This document shows positions 51,301 through 60,643 of a stretch of DNA of 64,000 nt, piece after piece (position 1 is the stretch's first letter; every line of letters begins with the position of its first letter). The notes beneath the pieces were generated by a model. That model was given only the letters and a program-made list of their open reading frames with translations, did not search any database and was not told the DNA's origin. Where the stretch lies: NCBI RefSeq assembly GCF_004769665.1, contig NZ_RQGG01000043.1, positions 124,001 to 188,000 of the forward strand, given 5' to 3'. A program made the translations under genes and the position numbers. The DNA is from Leptospira kemamanensis (GTDB taxonomy: Bacteria > Spirochaetota > Leptospiria > Leptospirales > Leptospiraceae).

Positions 51301-51477
51301 CATAAACTTAAGGAATGTTTTTCTATCAAAGTCACCTTTTTTGATTTTAGCAATCAAAGGGTCTGGTGATTTGTAGAACTCTTGTTTTTGGAGTTCTTTT
51401 TCGCGAGAAGTACCGCGAAGTTCGTAAGACTGCCAAAGTGACTTTTTTTCTTTTTGGAAACTATCGTCTTTCATCAT
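48349..51477 (-). CDS. actB: Alternative complex III iron-sulfur/molybdopterin-like subunit ActB
   Basis: ActB is a fusion of a molybdopterin-oxidoreductase-like domain (without cofactor in known ActB) and a four-cluster ferredoxin domain, exposed to the periplasm. Residues 52-70 read [19 protein letters not shown]: a Tat-like RK motif followed by a lipobox. The N-terminal cysteine block is [13 protein letters not shown]. The ferredoxin part near the C-terminus has [40 protein letters not shown], and CNFCASR plus ACEQTC, the cluster ligands. Length 1042. It follows actA by 21 bases. Confidence 0.95.
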   Translation of the reverse strand: MMKDDSFQKEKKSLWQSYELRGTSREKELQKQEFYKSPDPLIAKIKKGDFDRKTFLKFMGASVVMTTVGCIQKPAEKIVPYVNLTIKNPDNNEVEQYDFVKHGHSYHYASVCGGCSVGCGVLVKAKDGRPLKLEGNPSHPISEGALCASGQASIFDLYDADRAKEPQQIVNGVAKASDWFVLDKDVKEKLAANKGKTVVVTKPLTSPATKEFVSEFLRSVGGGKHLEVAFASSDDAITIAQEKSYGKAVLPNYHFDKAKVILSIDSDFLNQVNYHNDFSKRRDLQKNSKSFNSFIAAETHPSMTGSNADQRVPLKPGDQRKFALVIAKALSDLGVGGATGVSGINVETTASELGISKDVVVRTAKALASAKGESLVIAGGSNSLTEDAVDLQIAVNMLNSMLGNDGKTIDAGNPLKEGKSNYAENLKSLAKDLKERKAGVVILYGVNPVYEAPNGDEWKKLLHEAAQVVQVSDRADETALASNWLAPVSHFLESWGDNESVAGIVSVQQPTIRPLFQSKAFEDMLIGWAGGKLLGSESLYEYLKSKYSKKTNWEDLLRKGVLVSGNPKADKGGRSFRGTIAPLTPSKSGLTVSLYENTGIGTGERANNSQLQELPDPVSKVTWDNYVAISPQYSRSSGIKLNDVVTVTVNGKSFELPALVQPGLHPEAVGIALGYGRTNVGEIGNGVGKNASILATEVNGSYVYSGLSITLSPTGKKYKLATTQDHHMMSPGVMMGVEWKERPLIISAKLQDYTKNPSAGIPEPEIPKILIDGKLQRAQGANAPSDQPGSQFAYPGYKWGMAVDLTSCSGCGACVVACNIENNVPMVGRDEVRMGREMHWLRIDRYYIGDPEKPESLEIAHQPLMCQHCDNAPCETVCPVAATVHSSEGTNDMVYNRCVGTRYCSNNCPYKVRRFNWLEHWNEHSLLGDATPTFKARPPRNLGLNPDVTVRSRGVMEKCNFCASRVAEKKIAAKNEGRTLKDGEVKAACEQTCASGAIVFGNVNDPESKVAKLLKDPRSYKLLEYLNIGPAVSYLTRVRNEV

Positions 51478-51498
51478 AAATTATTACTTGTCTCCCGA

Positions 51499-52011
51499 TT
51501 ATCTGTGGCACGTAGAACAATCGTTAGGAGCATTGTTCTCTCTATGGCAATCGACACAAAATCCCATATTGAGGGACTTGGACTGTCTAACCTTTACCAT
51601 CTCTGCCATGTTGCCATGACATGTGGAACAATCAACGCCGCGTTGCACGTGTCTTGAGTGGTTGAAGTATACGAAGTCTGGTTGGTCATGGACCTTCACC
51701 CAGGAAACTGGAGTGTTGCTATCGTATTGTGCTTTGAGCCACTTAACATGTTCTTGGTTGCCCGCTACGTTACCTGCTCCATGGCAGTTCATACAAGTGG
51801 AACTTGGGGGAACTGTGGCATGGGCCGAGTTTTCAACGCCAGTATGGCAATACTTACAGTCGATTTTGTTATCGCCAGCATGTATCTTGTGGTTGAAGGG
51901 GATGGGCTGGTCGGGTGAATAGCCCACATAACGGCTAGGTGAAAAAATCAAATATGCTAACGCAGCTATCGCAACGATAGGCACAGAGATCTTGAGTATT
52001 TTTATATTCAT
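51499..52011 (-). CDS. actA: Alternative complex III pentaheme cytochrome c ActA
   Basis: ActA is the membrane-anchored multihaem cytochrome of alternative complex III. The 170-residue protein has one N-terminal membrane helix (PIVAIAALAYLIF) and five CxxCH sites at residues 52-56, 73-77, 128-132, 152-156 and 165-169, matching the pentahaem type. Extra His residues (for example HNK-like FNHKIH and FNHSRH) supply distal ligands. It is the first gene of the operon, with an ATG at 52011. Confidence 0.96.
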   Translation of the reverse strand: MNIKILKISVPIVAIAALAYLIFSPSRYVGYSPDQPIPFNHKIHAGDNKIDCKYCHTGVENSAHATVPPSSTCMNCHGAGNVAGNQEHVKWLKAQYDSNTPVSWVKVHDQPDFVYFNHSRHVQRGVDCSTCHGNMAEMVKVRQSKSLNMGFCVDCHRENNAPNDCSTCHR

Positions 52012-52347
52012 TCGCAGATTTCCTGAATCCGTTTACACTGTCTTCTGACAAGGAAAGGTAAAATCCGAAAAAAAGCAAGTATGTAAGGGTTTTAGTTGTG
52101 AAAAAACATTAAAAGAGACATAAACTCAGATTTTTTCTGAACTTTCTTAGTTGAAACTAAGTCTCAATTAAATACTTCAAAATCATCTAACGGATGTTTG
52201 TTTTTTGGTTGATAGGTAGTTCTGAAGTTTCGTAAAACGGGGATCAAGTAGGAAATTCCTGAGAATTCAGGGACTAAGGGGCAAAAAAAAGGCCCTGACT
52301 TTGACATCGAAGGGCCCTAAAAACCAGACTTACACAATTTAGCCTAG
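52012..52347. other. Intergenic stretch upstream of the complex III operon
   Basis: This 336-base A/T-rich stretch lies between actA and the glycosyltransferase gene (both minus strand). I see no gene. It holds a glycosyltransferase terminator at 52281-52316, and the remainder (52020-52270) is presumably the promoter and leader for actA. Confidence 0.6.
52281..52316 (-). terminator. Rho-independent terminator after the glycosyltransferase gene
   Basis: On the minus strand, AGGGCC arms pair with GGCCCT (52311-52316 and 52291-52296) around 14 bases, followed by eight T (52290-52283). It is 32 bases past the glycosyltransferase stop and separates it from the actA operon. Confidence 0.85.
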
Positions 52348-54054
52348 TTATACTTTCGAGTTTTTTGAAGATTTCCCCTGTTTTTTTTTCACCCAAACCA
52401 AAGAAATTTTCTTTGTGACTAGGTTTCTTGTCTCTTTTTTCAAAAAAGAGATCGTGGGTGTGGCTACTTTATAAGAATCTTTCTCGAGGACGGGTATGAT
52501 TTCATAATCAGGGCCAGCCATTTCTTGCAATTGGGTTAATTTTTCAGATGGCAAGATCATCAGTCGTTCTGGTTTTTCCATCCACAAACGATCTAATTTT
52601 TCTTTATCATAGATATTGCGAAAATTTCGTTCTGCATAGAATCCGTAGGATCGTTTCGAATTGGACATCCAATAGGTATACAATACAGGTTCCCCGGGTT
52701 CCAATTCCTTGATTTTGGAACCAAACTCACGGGAAGGTTGGTAACTCGTAAGCAGTGGGTAAAACTCCAAACTAATGGCACTAAAAAAGAGTGTTGCCCC
52801 AACAAGTGTGACAAGGATTTCCAGTGGAATGAGTTGGGCAGAAAGTAAAATGAATAAGATTCCAATAGCACCAAAAACATAATACAAAATTCCCACATCA
52901 GAAACAAATACAGGGAATAAAAAGTACCCAACCAAATAAACAAGACCAGCAATGAGAAAACTGGGGCGTAACCTCGCTACATTCGACTGGAACAAACTTT
53001 CTTCCATGATCTTTCCAAAATACAAAGCGGCCGCAGGTAATACCCAATAGGTGTATTGTGGGAGCGGGTATCTGGAAAAGGAAATGAGAAACAAAAAGAG
53101 AAAGACCCAAAAAGGAATTACAAAATCCACTTCTTTGTACTCATTCGCACGAATTTTGCGAAGGATTTCCTTCCAACCTAACGACTTGATGTATTGGTAA
53201 GAATGGAATGCTAAATAGATGACCATTGGCACAAGCCCACTAAAGAAGGCCCAGGAAAATGATTTATAAAAGTAAAAAGGATCAAACTTGATATCGTACA
53301 TCTCGCGATAAAAACGACCAAAAGATTGGATCCACAAAAAGAAAACAGGTCCATAGGAATTGAAGTTTTGGTATAAAAAATAACACCAAAGTGCAGGAAG
53401 AGAGACTAAAACAAAAATCCCTGTGGGAAGCCTCATGGATAATAAGAGTTTCCAATCTCTACGAAATAGAATATCCCCTCCAATAGAGATGGCAGGAATA
53501 AACACAGAAATCGGACCCTTCGTGATAAATCCCATGGACATCATGAGATACATCATATAAAAATAATTCGGATTTTGTTTTCTCCCCAAATAATAAAAAT
53601 GATATGTGAACACTAAATAAGCAGTGAGATACACATCAATTTTTGGATCCACAATCATCGCATACACGCCTGGTGCTAATAGATACGAAATGGATGCTAG
53701 GTAACCTTGCCTCTCCTTTCCACCCGATAAAATGGTAATGCGGTAAATCGAATAAACGGAGAGTAAACTTAAAAAAATCGCAGGAATTCGAAAGGCGATG
53801 TTACCAATACCAAAGAAAAAAAACGAAGTGGCGATTGTCCAAAACGTAAGAATGGGTTTGTCTAAATACCTTCTACCATTATCAATTAGAGTGAAAAAAT
53901 CATTGGATAATACAAGTTCACGACCGATCCCTGCATACTGAGCACTGTCGATGTCAATCACATCTAGGGGCAAAGTGAAGAGAATTGGCAAGGATGCCAT
54001 AAGAAGTAAAATTCGATAAAAAATCCGTTCGGAGGCTGACATTGAATCTTTCAT
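52348..54054 (-). CDS. Membrane glycosyltransferase, ArnT/PMT family (GT-C fold)
   Basis: A 568-residue polytopic GT-C glycosyltransferase using a polyprenyl-phosphate sugar donor. After a first helix comes DVIDIDSAQYAGIGREL, then DNGRRYLDKPILTFWTIA, the pattern of ArnT-like enzymes with the catalytic Asp region. There are about 11-12 membrane helices and a C-terminal soluble part ending in KKKQGKSSKNSK. The acceptor (lipid A, lipoprotein or glycan) is unknown. Its ATG at 54054 overlaps the Cys-rich lipoprotein gene by 4 bases, and a terminator closes the unit. Confidence 0.88.
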   Translation of the reverse strand: MKDSMSASERIFYRILLLMASLPILFTLPLDVIDIDSAQYAGIGRELVLSNDFFTLIDNGRRYLDKPILTFWTIATSFFFFGIGNIAFRIPAIFLSLLSVYSIYRITILSGGKERQGYLASISYLLAPGVYAMIVDPKIDVYLTAYLVFTYHFYYLGRKQNPNYFYMMYLMMSMGFITKGPISVFIPAISIGGDILFRRDWKLLLSMRLPTGIFVLVSLPALWCYFLYQNFNSYGPVFFLWIQSFGRFYREMYDIKFDPFYFYKSFSWAFFSGLVPMVIYLAFHSYQYIKSLGWKEILRKIRANEYKEVDFVIPFWVFLFLFLISFSRYPLPQYTYWVLPAAALYFGKIMEESLFQSNVARLRPSFLIAGLVYLVGYFLFPVFVSDVGILYYVFGAIGILFILLSAQLIPLEILVTLVGATLFFSAISLEFYPLLTSYQPSREFGSKIKELEPGEPVLYTYWMSNSKRSYGFYAERNFRNIYDKEKLDRLWMEKPERLMILPSEKLTQLQEMAGPDYEIIPVLEKDSYKVATPTISFLKKETRNLVTKKISLVWVKKKQGKSSKNSKV

Positions 54055-54338
54055 TCAAAGGTACCAATTTGCACTAAACATTGTCCAAATCCTTTACATG
54101 AATTTGGTTCTTGGTCAAAACACTGTAAAATATCACTGTTATGAGTGGTACATCCATCCATACATTGGATTCGGCCTGTTCGTTTCACATCGGGTGCAAG
54201 AGTGAGTTTGAGTTCTTCTTCCGTACAAGAGACAAATTTTTCACATGCTAATTGGCATTTTTGTTCCACAATGTCTTGGCAATGGGAAACACTAAGAGCC
54301 AAAAACAAAATCAATATCCACTTATTTTGTTGTTTCAC
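54051..54338 (-). CDS. Cysteine-rich small lipoprotein, 95 aa
   Basis: A 95-residue exported protein starting at GTG 54338, with AGGA eight bases upstream. The signal peptide ([14 protein letters not shown]) has a lipobox-like VSHC with Cys at residue 20. The mature part has eight more Cys ([28 protein letters not shown]), so a disulfide-stabilised structure is likely. I do not recognise the family; Cys-rich leptospiral lipoproteins of this size exist. It is coupled to the glycosyltransferase by a 4-base overlap and its start lies 17 bases inside rlmN. Confidence 0.8.
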   Translation of the reverse strand: MKQQNKWILILFLALSVSHCQDIVEQKCQLACEKFVSCTEEELKLTLAPDVKRTGRIQCMDGCTTHNSDILQCFDQEPNSCKGFGQCLVQIGTFE

Positions 54339-55383
54339 TTCGAATTCCTTTGAGAGCTAACATCCCGCAGGCGCCGTTGATGTCCCTTCCAGGACTGCGG
54401 CGATTGAGGATGGGAGCTGTTGTTTTAGCTTTGAGATGCATTACAAAATCTTTGACTTCCTCATCAGTTGGTCTACGCCATCCCGTAAAATCTGTGTTTA
54501 ATGGAATCACATTGATTTTACATTTGTTCACAGACCTTGCAATTTTTGCGAGTCGTTCCGCGTTGTCCCGACCCATGTTCACATCCGGGATCATCACATA
54601 TTCAAAGGTGATGGCTCGATCGAGTTCCTTTGTGAAACGTTTCGCTGTATCAATGAGTTTGTCCAAAGGGTGTTTGTCGTTCACATCCATCACAGAAGAA
54701 CGTGCATTGGGATTTGGGTGATTGAGTGAGATGGCAAAATTAAAGGGTTCTTTGTTTTCGATAAAACGATTGATCCCAGTTGTGACACCTGCTGTGGAGA
54801 TGGTGATCCGAAGAGCACCAAGCCCAAAGGCATCTTGATCTCTTAAGATATGAGCTGCCTTCATCACAGAAAAATAATTGTGCATGGGCTCCCCCATTCC
54901 CATAAACACGATGTTTGTGGCATGGTCTCCCACAAGGCGTTCCACTTGCAGTACTTGGTCTAGGATTTGCCAAGTGTGTAAATTCCCTTTGTATTCCAAA
55001 AGGCCCGTGGCACAAAATTTACAATTGAGGGTACAACCAATTTGGGAAGAGATACAAATGGTTTTCCGTCCACCGTCTCCTGAAGGAATCCAAACTGCTT
55101 CGATTTCTTTGTTTTCGCCTACGTAAAAGGTAAATTTACGAGTTCCATCCTCTTTCGAAACTAAATCACGGCCAATTTCAATTTCGGGATACAAGGTATG
55201 TTGTTTTAACTTTTCCCGTACTTCTTTGGAAAGTGTGGTAAATTGATCGATCGTCGTATAACGACTCTTATAAATTCCAGTATAAATTTGTGCCGCTCGG
55301 TATTTTTCAAGACCCAAGGAAACACATATCTCTTCTAGTTCTTTTTTGGTTTTCCCTTTGAGAACAGGTATTTCCTCTTTCAT
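54322..55383 (-). CDS. rlmN: 23S rRNA/tRNA adenine-C2 methyltransferase RlmN
   Basis: RlmN methylates A2503 of 23S rRNA and A37 of some tRNAs by radical SAM chemistry. With start at ATG 55383 (AGGA eight bases upstream) the protein is 353 residues, the usual length; the frame extends to a TTG at 55437 without support. The SAM cluster Cys are C117, C121 and C124 (GCTLNCKFC), and the methyl-carrying Cys is near C339 in [17 protein letters not shown] is also typical. It is the first gene of a unit with the lipoprotein and glycosyltransferase. Confidence 0.94.
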   Translation of the reverse strand: MKEEIPVLKGKTKKELEEICVSLGLEKYRAAQIYTGIYKSRYTTIDQFTTLSKEVREKLKQHTLYPEIEIGRDLVSKEDGTRKFTFYVGENKEIEAVWIPSGDGGRKTICISSQIGCTLNCKFCATGLLEYKGNLHTWQILDQVLQVERLVGDHATNIVFMGMGEPMHNYFSVMKAAHILRDQDAFGLGALRITISTAGVTTGINRFIENKEPFNFAISLNHPNPNARSSVMDVNDKHPLDKLIDTAKRFTKELDRAITFEYVMIPDVNMGRDNAERLAKIARSVNKCKINVIPLNTDFTGWRRPTDEEVKDFVMHLKAKTTAPILNRRSPGRDINGACGMLALKGIRSETTK

Positions 55384-55596
55384 TTGATAGGTCCTTTCAC
55401 CATTAGCCAATCTTTTCTTTGCCACCTTACGGGACAAGAAAATACACTCTTTCTAATTGTCTTACTCCAAAAAGCGCCATGGAACAAGTCTAAATTTCCA
55501 GAATCGTCACAATCTAAGCAGAATCTTGGGAAGAAATGGACATTGACTTAGTGGACGTGATTCAAAAGCCTAGTAGTTAGTGAGGAAAAAATACGC

Positions 55597-56916
55597 ATGA
55601 ATAGCGATGCCTTTATGGAATACGCCTTTATCGTCATGGTCGCACTGATCGGTATTGAAATTTTTGTCTCTTATATGAAGGGCAAACAATTTTACCGTTT
55701 GAATGTTCTCATTGCTGATGTAAGCACTGGTGTCATCTTTGCGCTAGTGGGAGTGGTCATCCTTCTTGGTGCCCTCTATGTTTATGATATTGTCGAAAAG
55801 AATTACTCTTTATCAACTCTTGGTTATCATTTCTTTCCCTTAGAAAGCCCTTTTCAATTTTCACCTAGTTTTGTTGTGAATTGGCAGGCTCTATTTGCTT
55901 GGACCTTTTCTGTTGTGTTCGCTGATTTTATCTATTACTGGTTCCACAGACATTGCCACGAAATCAACCTCTTCTGGGCAACTCATGTCACCCACCACTC
56001 CACACAAGAAATGAACCTATCGGTTGCCTTCCGTGGAAATGGTTTACAAAGAATCTTTGAATACATGTATTTTATGGCGATGGCATTTCTTGGAATTCCT
56101 TGGGCCATGTTTTTACTGAGTCACCGAATTTTAAAGGTATACCAATTTGTGGTTCACACTCGCTTCATTGGTAAGTTAGGATTTTTAGAAGAGTTTATGG
56201 TGACCCCTTCGAATCATAGAGTCCACCACGGAACACAAAGGAAATACCTCGATCGTAATCACGGTGGAATCTTTATCATTTGGGATCGGATGTTTGGATC
56301 TTTTGAATGGGAAACAGACGAACCTATTTATGGATTAACAAAACCAGTTAACTCCTTTAATCCGATCACTGTCAACTTACACGTGTTTAAGGATATGTTC
56401 CTTCAAATATTAAAGTGTAAATCTTTTGGAGATGTTTTCAATACGATTTTTGGACCTCCTGGTTGGAAACCTACTTATTTACAAACACCTGATGATGTGT
56501 TCAAAGAACCAGCTTATACGGAAAAGTATGATCCAAAACCACCGATGGGTGTTATGGTTTATGTGGCATTACAAGCGGCGGTGCTAATGGCGGTGGGTCT
56601 TGTGATTTGGAAGGTTGCAAAAATCAACTTAGAACAAGATATGACGACACTTGGAATTTTATCCATTGTGATCATTTTTAGTTTGTTTTCCATTGATCGT
56701 ACAATGGAAATGAAACGTTGGTCAAGAAGGACGGAAGTAGTTCGCAATGTGCTTTTTATCATTGCATTTGTTCTGACCTTACTTTATTCCAAAATTCCTA
56801 ATATTGAAATTTTTGCGATTCCTCTCATTGGTCTTTCGTTTGTATCCTTACTATGGATCATCCTCAAACGAAAAACCTTCTTTGATTTGAGTAATATTTC
56901 TAATACTTGGTATTAG
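55597..56916 (+). CDS. Sterol desaturase/fatty acid hydroxylase family membrane protein
   Basis: A 439-residue di-iron membrane protein of the fatty acid hydroxylase superfamily. The three histidine clusters are present: HRHCHE, HVTHHS and HRVHHG, within residues 125-215. After the catalytic core comes a soluble segment (about 250-320) and three or four further membrane helices, an extension not present in the shortest relatives. Substrate unknown; alkylglycerol monooxygenase-like or lipid hydroxylase roles are possible. Its end overlaps the convergent sulfatase gene by 17 bases. Confidence 0.85.
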   Translation: MNSDAFMEYAFIVMVALIGIEIFVSYMKGKQFYRLNVLIADVSTGVIFALVGVVILLGALYVYDIVEKNYSLSTLGYHFFPLESPFQFSPSFVVNWQALFAWTFSVVFADFIYYWFHRHCHEINLFWATHVTHHSTQEMNLSVAFRGNGLQRIFEYMYFMAMAFLGIPWAMFLLSHRILKVYQFVVHTRFIGKLGFLEEFMVTPSNHRVHHGTQRKYLDRNHGGIFIIWDRMFGSFEWETDEPIYGLTKPVNSFNPITVNLHVFKDMFLQILKCKSFGDVFNTIFGPPGWKPTYLQTPDDVFKEPAYTEKYDPKPPMGVMVYVALQAAVLMAVGLVIWKVAKINLEQDMTTLGILSIVIIFSLFSIDRTMEMKRWSRRTEVVRNVLFIIAFVLTLLYSKIPNIEIFAIPLIGLSFVSLLWIILKRKTFFDLSNISNTWY

Positions 56917-58894
56917 ATTTTATTTCTTGTAAGACGGATTCCGAAGGGAACAATTTGTTCGACTTCAGGAGTTCGTCTCCCAAGTTTAAATACGCCTTCG
57001 TTTTCTCCGCATGTTTTTGACAGAGTTTTAAATCTTGGTAACAAAGTCCAATGTCCACAAACGGTGGTTTGATGGTTTTTGTTTCCCCTTGTCCCCCCGA
57101 TACCGATTGGTAATATAAAAAATCATCCTCAATCCATCCAAAGATATTTCCATACGCAAAATATGCCGAGGATCCTTTCACCTTTCTAAGGTCCCGACCC
57201 ATCACACTGAAGTATACTTCCCTTTCCATAAAACCAAGAATGGTGGGGATAAGATCAAGTTGGGAGGTAATGTCATCTCGTATTTCTGGTTTGATTTTCC
57301 CTGGAGCATAAATGAGAAAGGGAACATTTCGGTCTTCGTAATAATTCAGAAATCGGTGGTGGCTATGGTCAGAGACAAAAAAGAAAATACTGTCTTTGAA
57401 ATACGGTGCCTTTTTTGCTTTTTCCATAAATTCAAAAAGGGCAAAGTCCGCATAATGTAAGACATTCAGATACTCGCTGTCTTGTGTTTCCGTTCCAAAC
57501 AATCTGTATTTTTCATCCGGCACTTTGTATGGGTAATGAGTGGTGCCTGTATGGATCACAGAAACAATCGGTTTTTCCGAGCTTACATTTAACAGACGTT
57601 TGTGCATTGCATCAAGGGATGCTTCGTCTAAATAACTCCAAGGCCCGGTTTTATATTCGGGATTTTTCTCTAGGTCTTGTTTCCCAATTAAAGTATCAAA
57701 TCCCCAATGATACATGATACTTCCCTTGTTATTAAAACTTAAATCTGTGCCGGTGACAAATAGTGTTTCATAACCAATGGTTTTGGATATGTTTCCAAGT
57801 CCCGAAAACCTGTTGAGGATCTGAGGAGTTCGCACTGCCGTAAGTCCCGGTCTGTCAGGGATCCCACCCATAAGAGCCATAAGGCCATTTGTTGTCCGTC
57901 CCCCACTGGCAAAAAAGTTTTTAAAGAACATTCCTTGGCGGATGAGTTGGTTGAAATACGGAGTAACCACTTTCCCTTCCACTTTTCCTGTTCCAATGAT
58001 ATCAATGAACTTTCCCGTCCAACCTTCGAGTACAATGACAATAATATGTGGCAGAGGTTTCTTTGAAGTCACATTGGTTTTACGAAGCAGTGGATACTGT
58101 TCACTGATGAATTCTGATCCAGGATAAGACACTTCCTTTCTCACAAAAGAAGTTGCATCACTTAACTTCATATAATGGCGCTCGTCCACCTTGGTCATCT
58201 TGAGATCCGTAATAACCGTAAACCCAGGATTTAACACCAAATCATTTGTGATGGTTTCTTTTGTGATGATGGCATCACTTGTGCGAAGCGGACTTGTTTG
58301 GATACCACCTCGAATGCCAAGCACAAGTAAAGCCAATACAACAAGGAACTGAAGACCAGCCCATTTGTAATGTAAGTTCACATGAGAGTATGGAAATTTG
58401 GATTGGATTTTATAAATCCCAAACCCGATGCCAGCAATGACCGCAAGTCCGAGTATAAACAAAAATGGATTTTGGGAAAAAGCAGATCCCACAAGTGGCA
58501 ACATCTCAAAACCCAAGTAAGCAAACGCTTCGTAACCCAAGTGTTTGTTTCCATTTTCATAATAAATTAAATCTGCAATGAGTAAAAAAAGAAGTAAGAT
58601 AATAAAAACTACGGGAATGGTTCTCCAAACTGCCCTATACCAACGATTCCGATTGAAAAAATGGAGTGAGGAATATACCAAACTAAATCCAAGTAACACA
58701 CATAAGACGGAAACATCAAATCGTGCCCCTTTGACAAATGCTTTCAGAATGATCCAAAAGGACTTATCATTCATCCGATAGGAATACATCAAAAAAAATG
58801 AAACACGGTAGATGGTTAAAAAAACAATTCCAAGCCCTGCTAGGAGCAGGTGGAACCGAATGTAAAAAGGAATATGGGAAAAGAATTTTTTCAT
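56900..58894 (-). CDS. LTA synthase-like sulfatase-fold membrane enzyme
   Basis: A 664-residue protein with five N-terminal membrane helices and a periplasmic alkaline phosphatase/sulfatase fold (from about residue 280) of the lipoteichoic acid synthase or OpgB type. The metal and nucleophile sites are IVIVLEGWTG (metal Glu), the catalytic Thr in GGRTTNGLMAL, HTGTTHYPY and FVSDHSHH. Such enzymes transfer phosphoglycerol or phosphoethanolamine from phospholipids to glycans; the exact activity here is unknown. Leptospires lack teichoic acids, so an osmoregulated glucan or lipid A target is more likely; this is inference. Confidence 0.87.
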   Translation of the reverse strand: MKKFFSHIPFYIRFHLLLAGLGIVFLTIYRVSFFLMYSYRMNDKSFWIILKAFVKGARFDVSVLCVLLGFSLVYSSLHFFNRNRWYRAVWRTIPVVFIILLLFLLIADLIYYENGNKHLGYEAFAYLGFEMLPLVGSAFSQNPFLFILGLAVIAGIGFGIYKIQSKFPYSHVNLHYKWAGLQFLVVLALLVLGIRGGIQTSPLRTSDAIITKETITNDLVLNPGFTVITDLKMTKVDERHYMKLSDATSFVRKEVSYPGSEFISEQYPLLRKTNVTSKKPLPHIIVIVLEGWTGKFIDIIGTGKVEGKVVTPYFNQLIRQGMFFKNFFASGGRTTNGLMALMGGIPDRPGLTAVRTPQILNRFSGLGNISKTIGYETLFVTGTDLSFNNKGSIMYHWGFDTLIGKQDLEKNPEYKTGPWSYLDEASLDAMHKRLLNVSSEKPIVSVIHTGTTHYPYKVPDEKYRLFGTETQDSEYLNVLHYADFALFEFMEKAKKAPYFKDSIFFFVSDHSHHRFLNYYEDRNVPFLIYAPGKIKPEIRDDITSQLDLIPTILGFMEREVYFSVMGRDLRKVKGSSAYFAYGNIFGWIEDDFLYYQSVSGGQGETKTIKPPFVDIGLCYQDLKLCQKHAEKTKAYLNLGDELLKSNKLFPSESVLQEIKSNTKY

Positions 58895-58983
58895 ATAGGG
58901 AGTAATGTTATGCCTTCAAAGGTTTGATTAGATTCTATTCTGTTTTGCCGATTCAAAGATTGATTTTGTGGATGCTTTCCATT

Positions 58984-60234
58984 TTACGGAACTGCTTTGA
59001 CCAATTTGTAAATGGTTCCCGATTGGTAGTCGGCAACAAAAATTTCTCCATCGTGGTCTTGTCCAAAACTTGGGATGAGAAGATTCCATTTTCCAAGAGC
59101 AATGGTTTCTGTAATTTTGTTGTTTTCCCCTGGTTTGGGTAGGTCAATGGCCCATATTTTTCCTTGGATGAAATCACCAAACACATATTTGCCTTTTAGT
59201 TCTGGAATGGCCGTTCCGTTATACACATATCCACCGGTGATTGATTGTCCTTCGTCTCTACCATATTCATAAAACGGAGGTTGGTACAAAGAAGGATTAC
59301 ATCCATCTGTAAAACAATGGAAACCTTCTGTTTGGTTCCATCCATAGTTATTGCCACTTACGATGATATCCACTTCTTCATAAGCATCTTGACCTACGTC
59401 TGCGACAACCAAACGTCCATCAGGCGAAAAACTCATCTTCCAAGGGTTACGAATCCCATACGCATAAATTTCAGGTAAGTGGCCAGGTTTTCCTAAGAAG
59501 GGATTGTCTTTGGGAATGGAATATGGTTTTTTCCCGTCGGCTTCGGGCGTGGGAGAAATGCGTAAGATAGAACCAAGCAAAGTATTTGGATTTTGTCCGT
59601 TGTTTTTTGGATCAGCTCGCCATCCTCCATCACCAAGACCAATGTACAAATGACCATCGGGCCCAAAGGTAATTTGGCCTCCATTATGATTGGGATAAGG
59701 TTGCTCCACTTTGAGCAAAACTCGTTCGTTTTTTAAAACCATGTCGGCAAACGAATTTGGATTTTCTACTACCCATTCGGCAATCACGGTCATATCTTTA
59801 TTGTTTGAGTTTACCACAGTATGTGTATAGAGTTTTGGAATTTTCGGATACTTAGGATGAAACGTAAGACCAAGTAGGCCCTCTTCGCTATCGGTAATGA
59901 CAGAAAACTTATGTAACACTCGTTTGGTTTTCTTTTCTCTATCAAAAAGAATTAGGTCTCCTGCCTTTTCCAAAATAAACATTAACGGACTCTCATAAGG
60001 TGGAAACTGAATGTCCGTTGGTTCTTTGACCTTTACCACTTCCGTAAGTGAAATCGTAAGTTGTTTGCGGAGAGCATCAGGACCAATGAAAATTGGTTTG
60101 GATCCTAAAACCTTTCCATCGGTTTCATATGTTTTGCTAAATGTTTTTAAGATCTTACGACCTAAATCATCACAAGAAAGTGTGGAAAGGGAAACGGTAA
60201 AAAAGGACAAAAAAACAAGGATTTGGATTTTCAT
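58984..60234 (-). CDS. PQQ-dependent sugar dehydrogenase-type lipoprotein
   Basis: A beta-propeller protein of the soluble aldose sugar dehydrogenase (GSDH) family. It starts at ATG 60234 (the frame extends to 60282 without support) with a signal peptide and lipobox (SFFTVSLSTLSC). Conserved motifs are TFHPKYP, NHNGGQITFGPDGHLYIGLGDGG (in parts; the His is catalytic in the family), YGIRNPWKMSFSPDG and ADVGQDAYEEVDI. 416 residues. PQQ dependence is by family and not proven; leptospires are not known to make PQQ. Confidence 0.88.
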   Translation of the reverse strand: MKIQILVFLSFFTVSLSTLSCDDLGRKILKTFSKTYETDGKVLGSKPIFIGPDALRKQLTISLTEVVKVKEPTDIQFPPYESPLMFILEKAGDLILFDREKKTKRVLHKFSVITDSEEGLLGLTFHPKYPKIPKLYTHTVVNSNNKDMTVIAEWVVENPNSFADMVLKNERVLLKVEQPYPNHNGGQITFGPDGHLYIGLGDGGWRADPKNNGQNPNTLLGSILRISPTPEADGKKPYSIPKDNPFLGKPGHLPEIYAYGIRNPWKMSFSPDGRLVVADVGQDAYEEVDIIVSGNNYGWNQTEGFHCFTDGCNPSLYQPPFYEYGRDEGQSITGGYVYNGTAIPELKGKYVFGDFIQGKIWAIDLPKPGENNKITETIALGKWNLLIPSFGQDHDGEIFVADYQSGTIYKLVKAVP

Positions 60235-60304
60235 ACGGTGGCTTCGCCTATTAGGATAATTCGCTTGGATTTGTATCCGCAATCAAAAAACTTTGGAAAC
60301 TGTG

Positions 60305-60607
60305 ATGAAACTTTTCTCCCTTATCTGCATTCCCATTTTCCTTTTGTTCGCCTATCTCCAATTGAATGATCCCGATCCCTATGTTTGGTTTCCTTTGTAT
60401 GCCATTGTAGGAATTCTCGCTGGCGTTCGTTTTTTCCGACGGTTGCCCGAGTGGATTGGATATTTGCTAATCCCTACCTACATTCTCCTGTCAGTGTACT
60501 ATGGAATGGAAGCACCTTATTTTGGAATGGAAGTCGAAGAAGTGAGAGAATGCCTAGGCCTACTCATCGCAAGCGCTAGCCTTTGGGTTCTAGTTTTTAA
60601 GAAGTAA
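60305..60607 (+). CDS. TMEM220-family small membrane protein
   Basis: A 100-residue protein with about four membrane helices. The pattern FAYLQLNDPDPYVWFPLYAI is that of the TMEM220 family, found in animals and some bacteria, function unknown. I start at ATG 60305; the frame extends to TTG 60293. It is divergent from the sugar dehydrogenase gene and convergent with sufB, and a hairpin lies between it and sufB. Confidence 0.75.
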   Translation: MKLFSLICIPIFLLFAYLQLNDPDPYVWFPLYAIVGILAGVRFFRRLPEWIGYLLIPTYILLSVYYGMEAPYFGMEVEEVRECLGLLIASASLWVLVFKK

Positions 60608-60622
60608 ATTCTGTGTTTTTCA

Positions 60623-60643
60623 CGCGGAATTTAGGATTCCGCG
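60623..60643. terminator. Hairpin at the sufB stop codon between convergent genes
   Basis: CGCGGAAT (60623-60630) and ATTCCGCG (60636-60643) form a perfect 8-base stem with a 5-base loop. The right arm lies in the last sufB codons and the loop includes its stop. No strong T run follows on either strand, so a bidirectional end structure is plausible but unproven. Confidence 0.5.
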
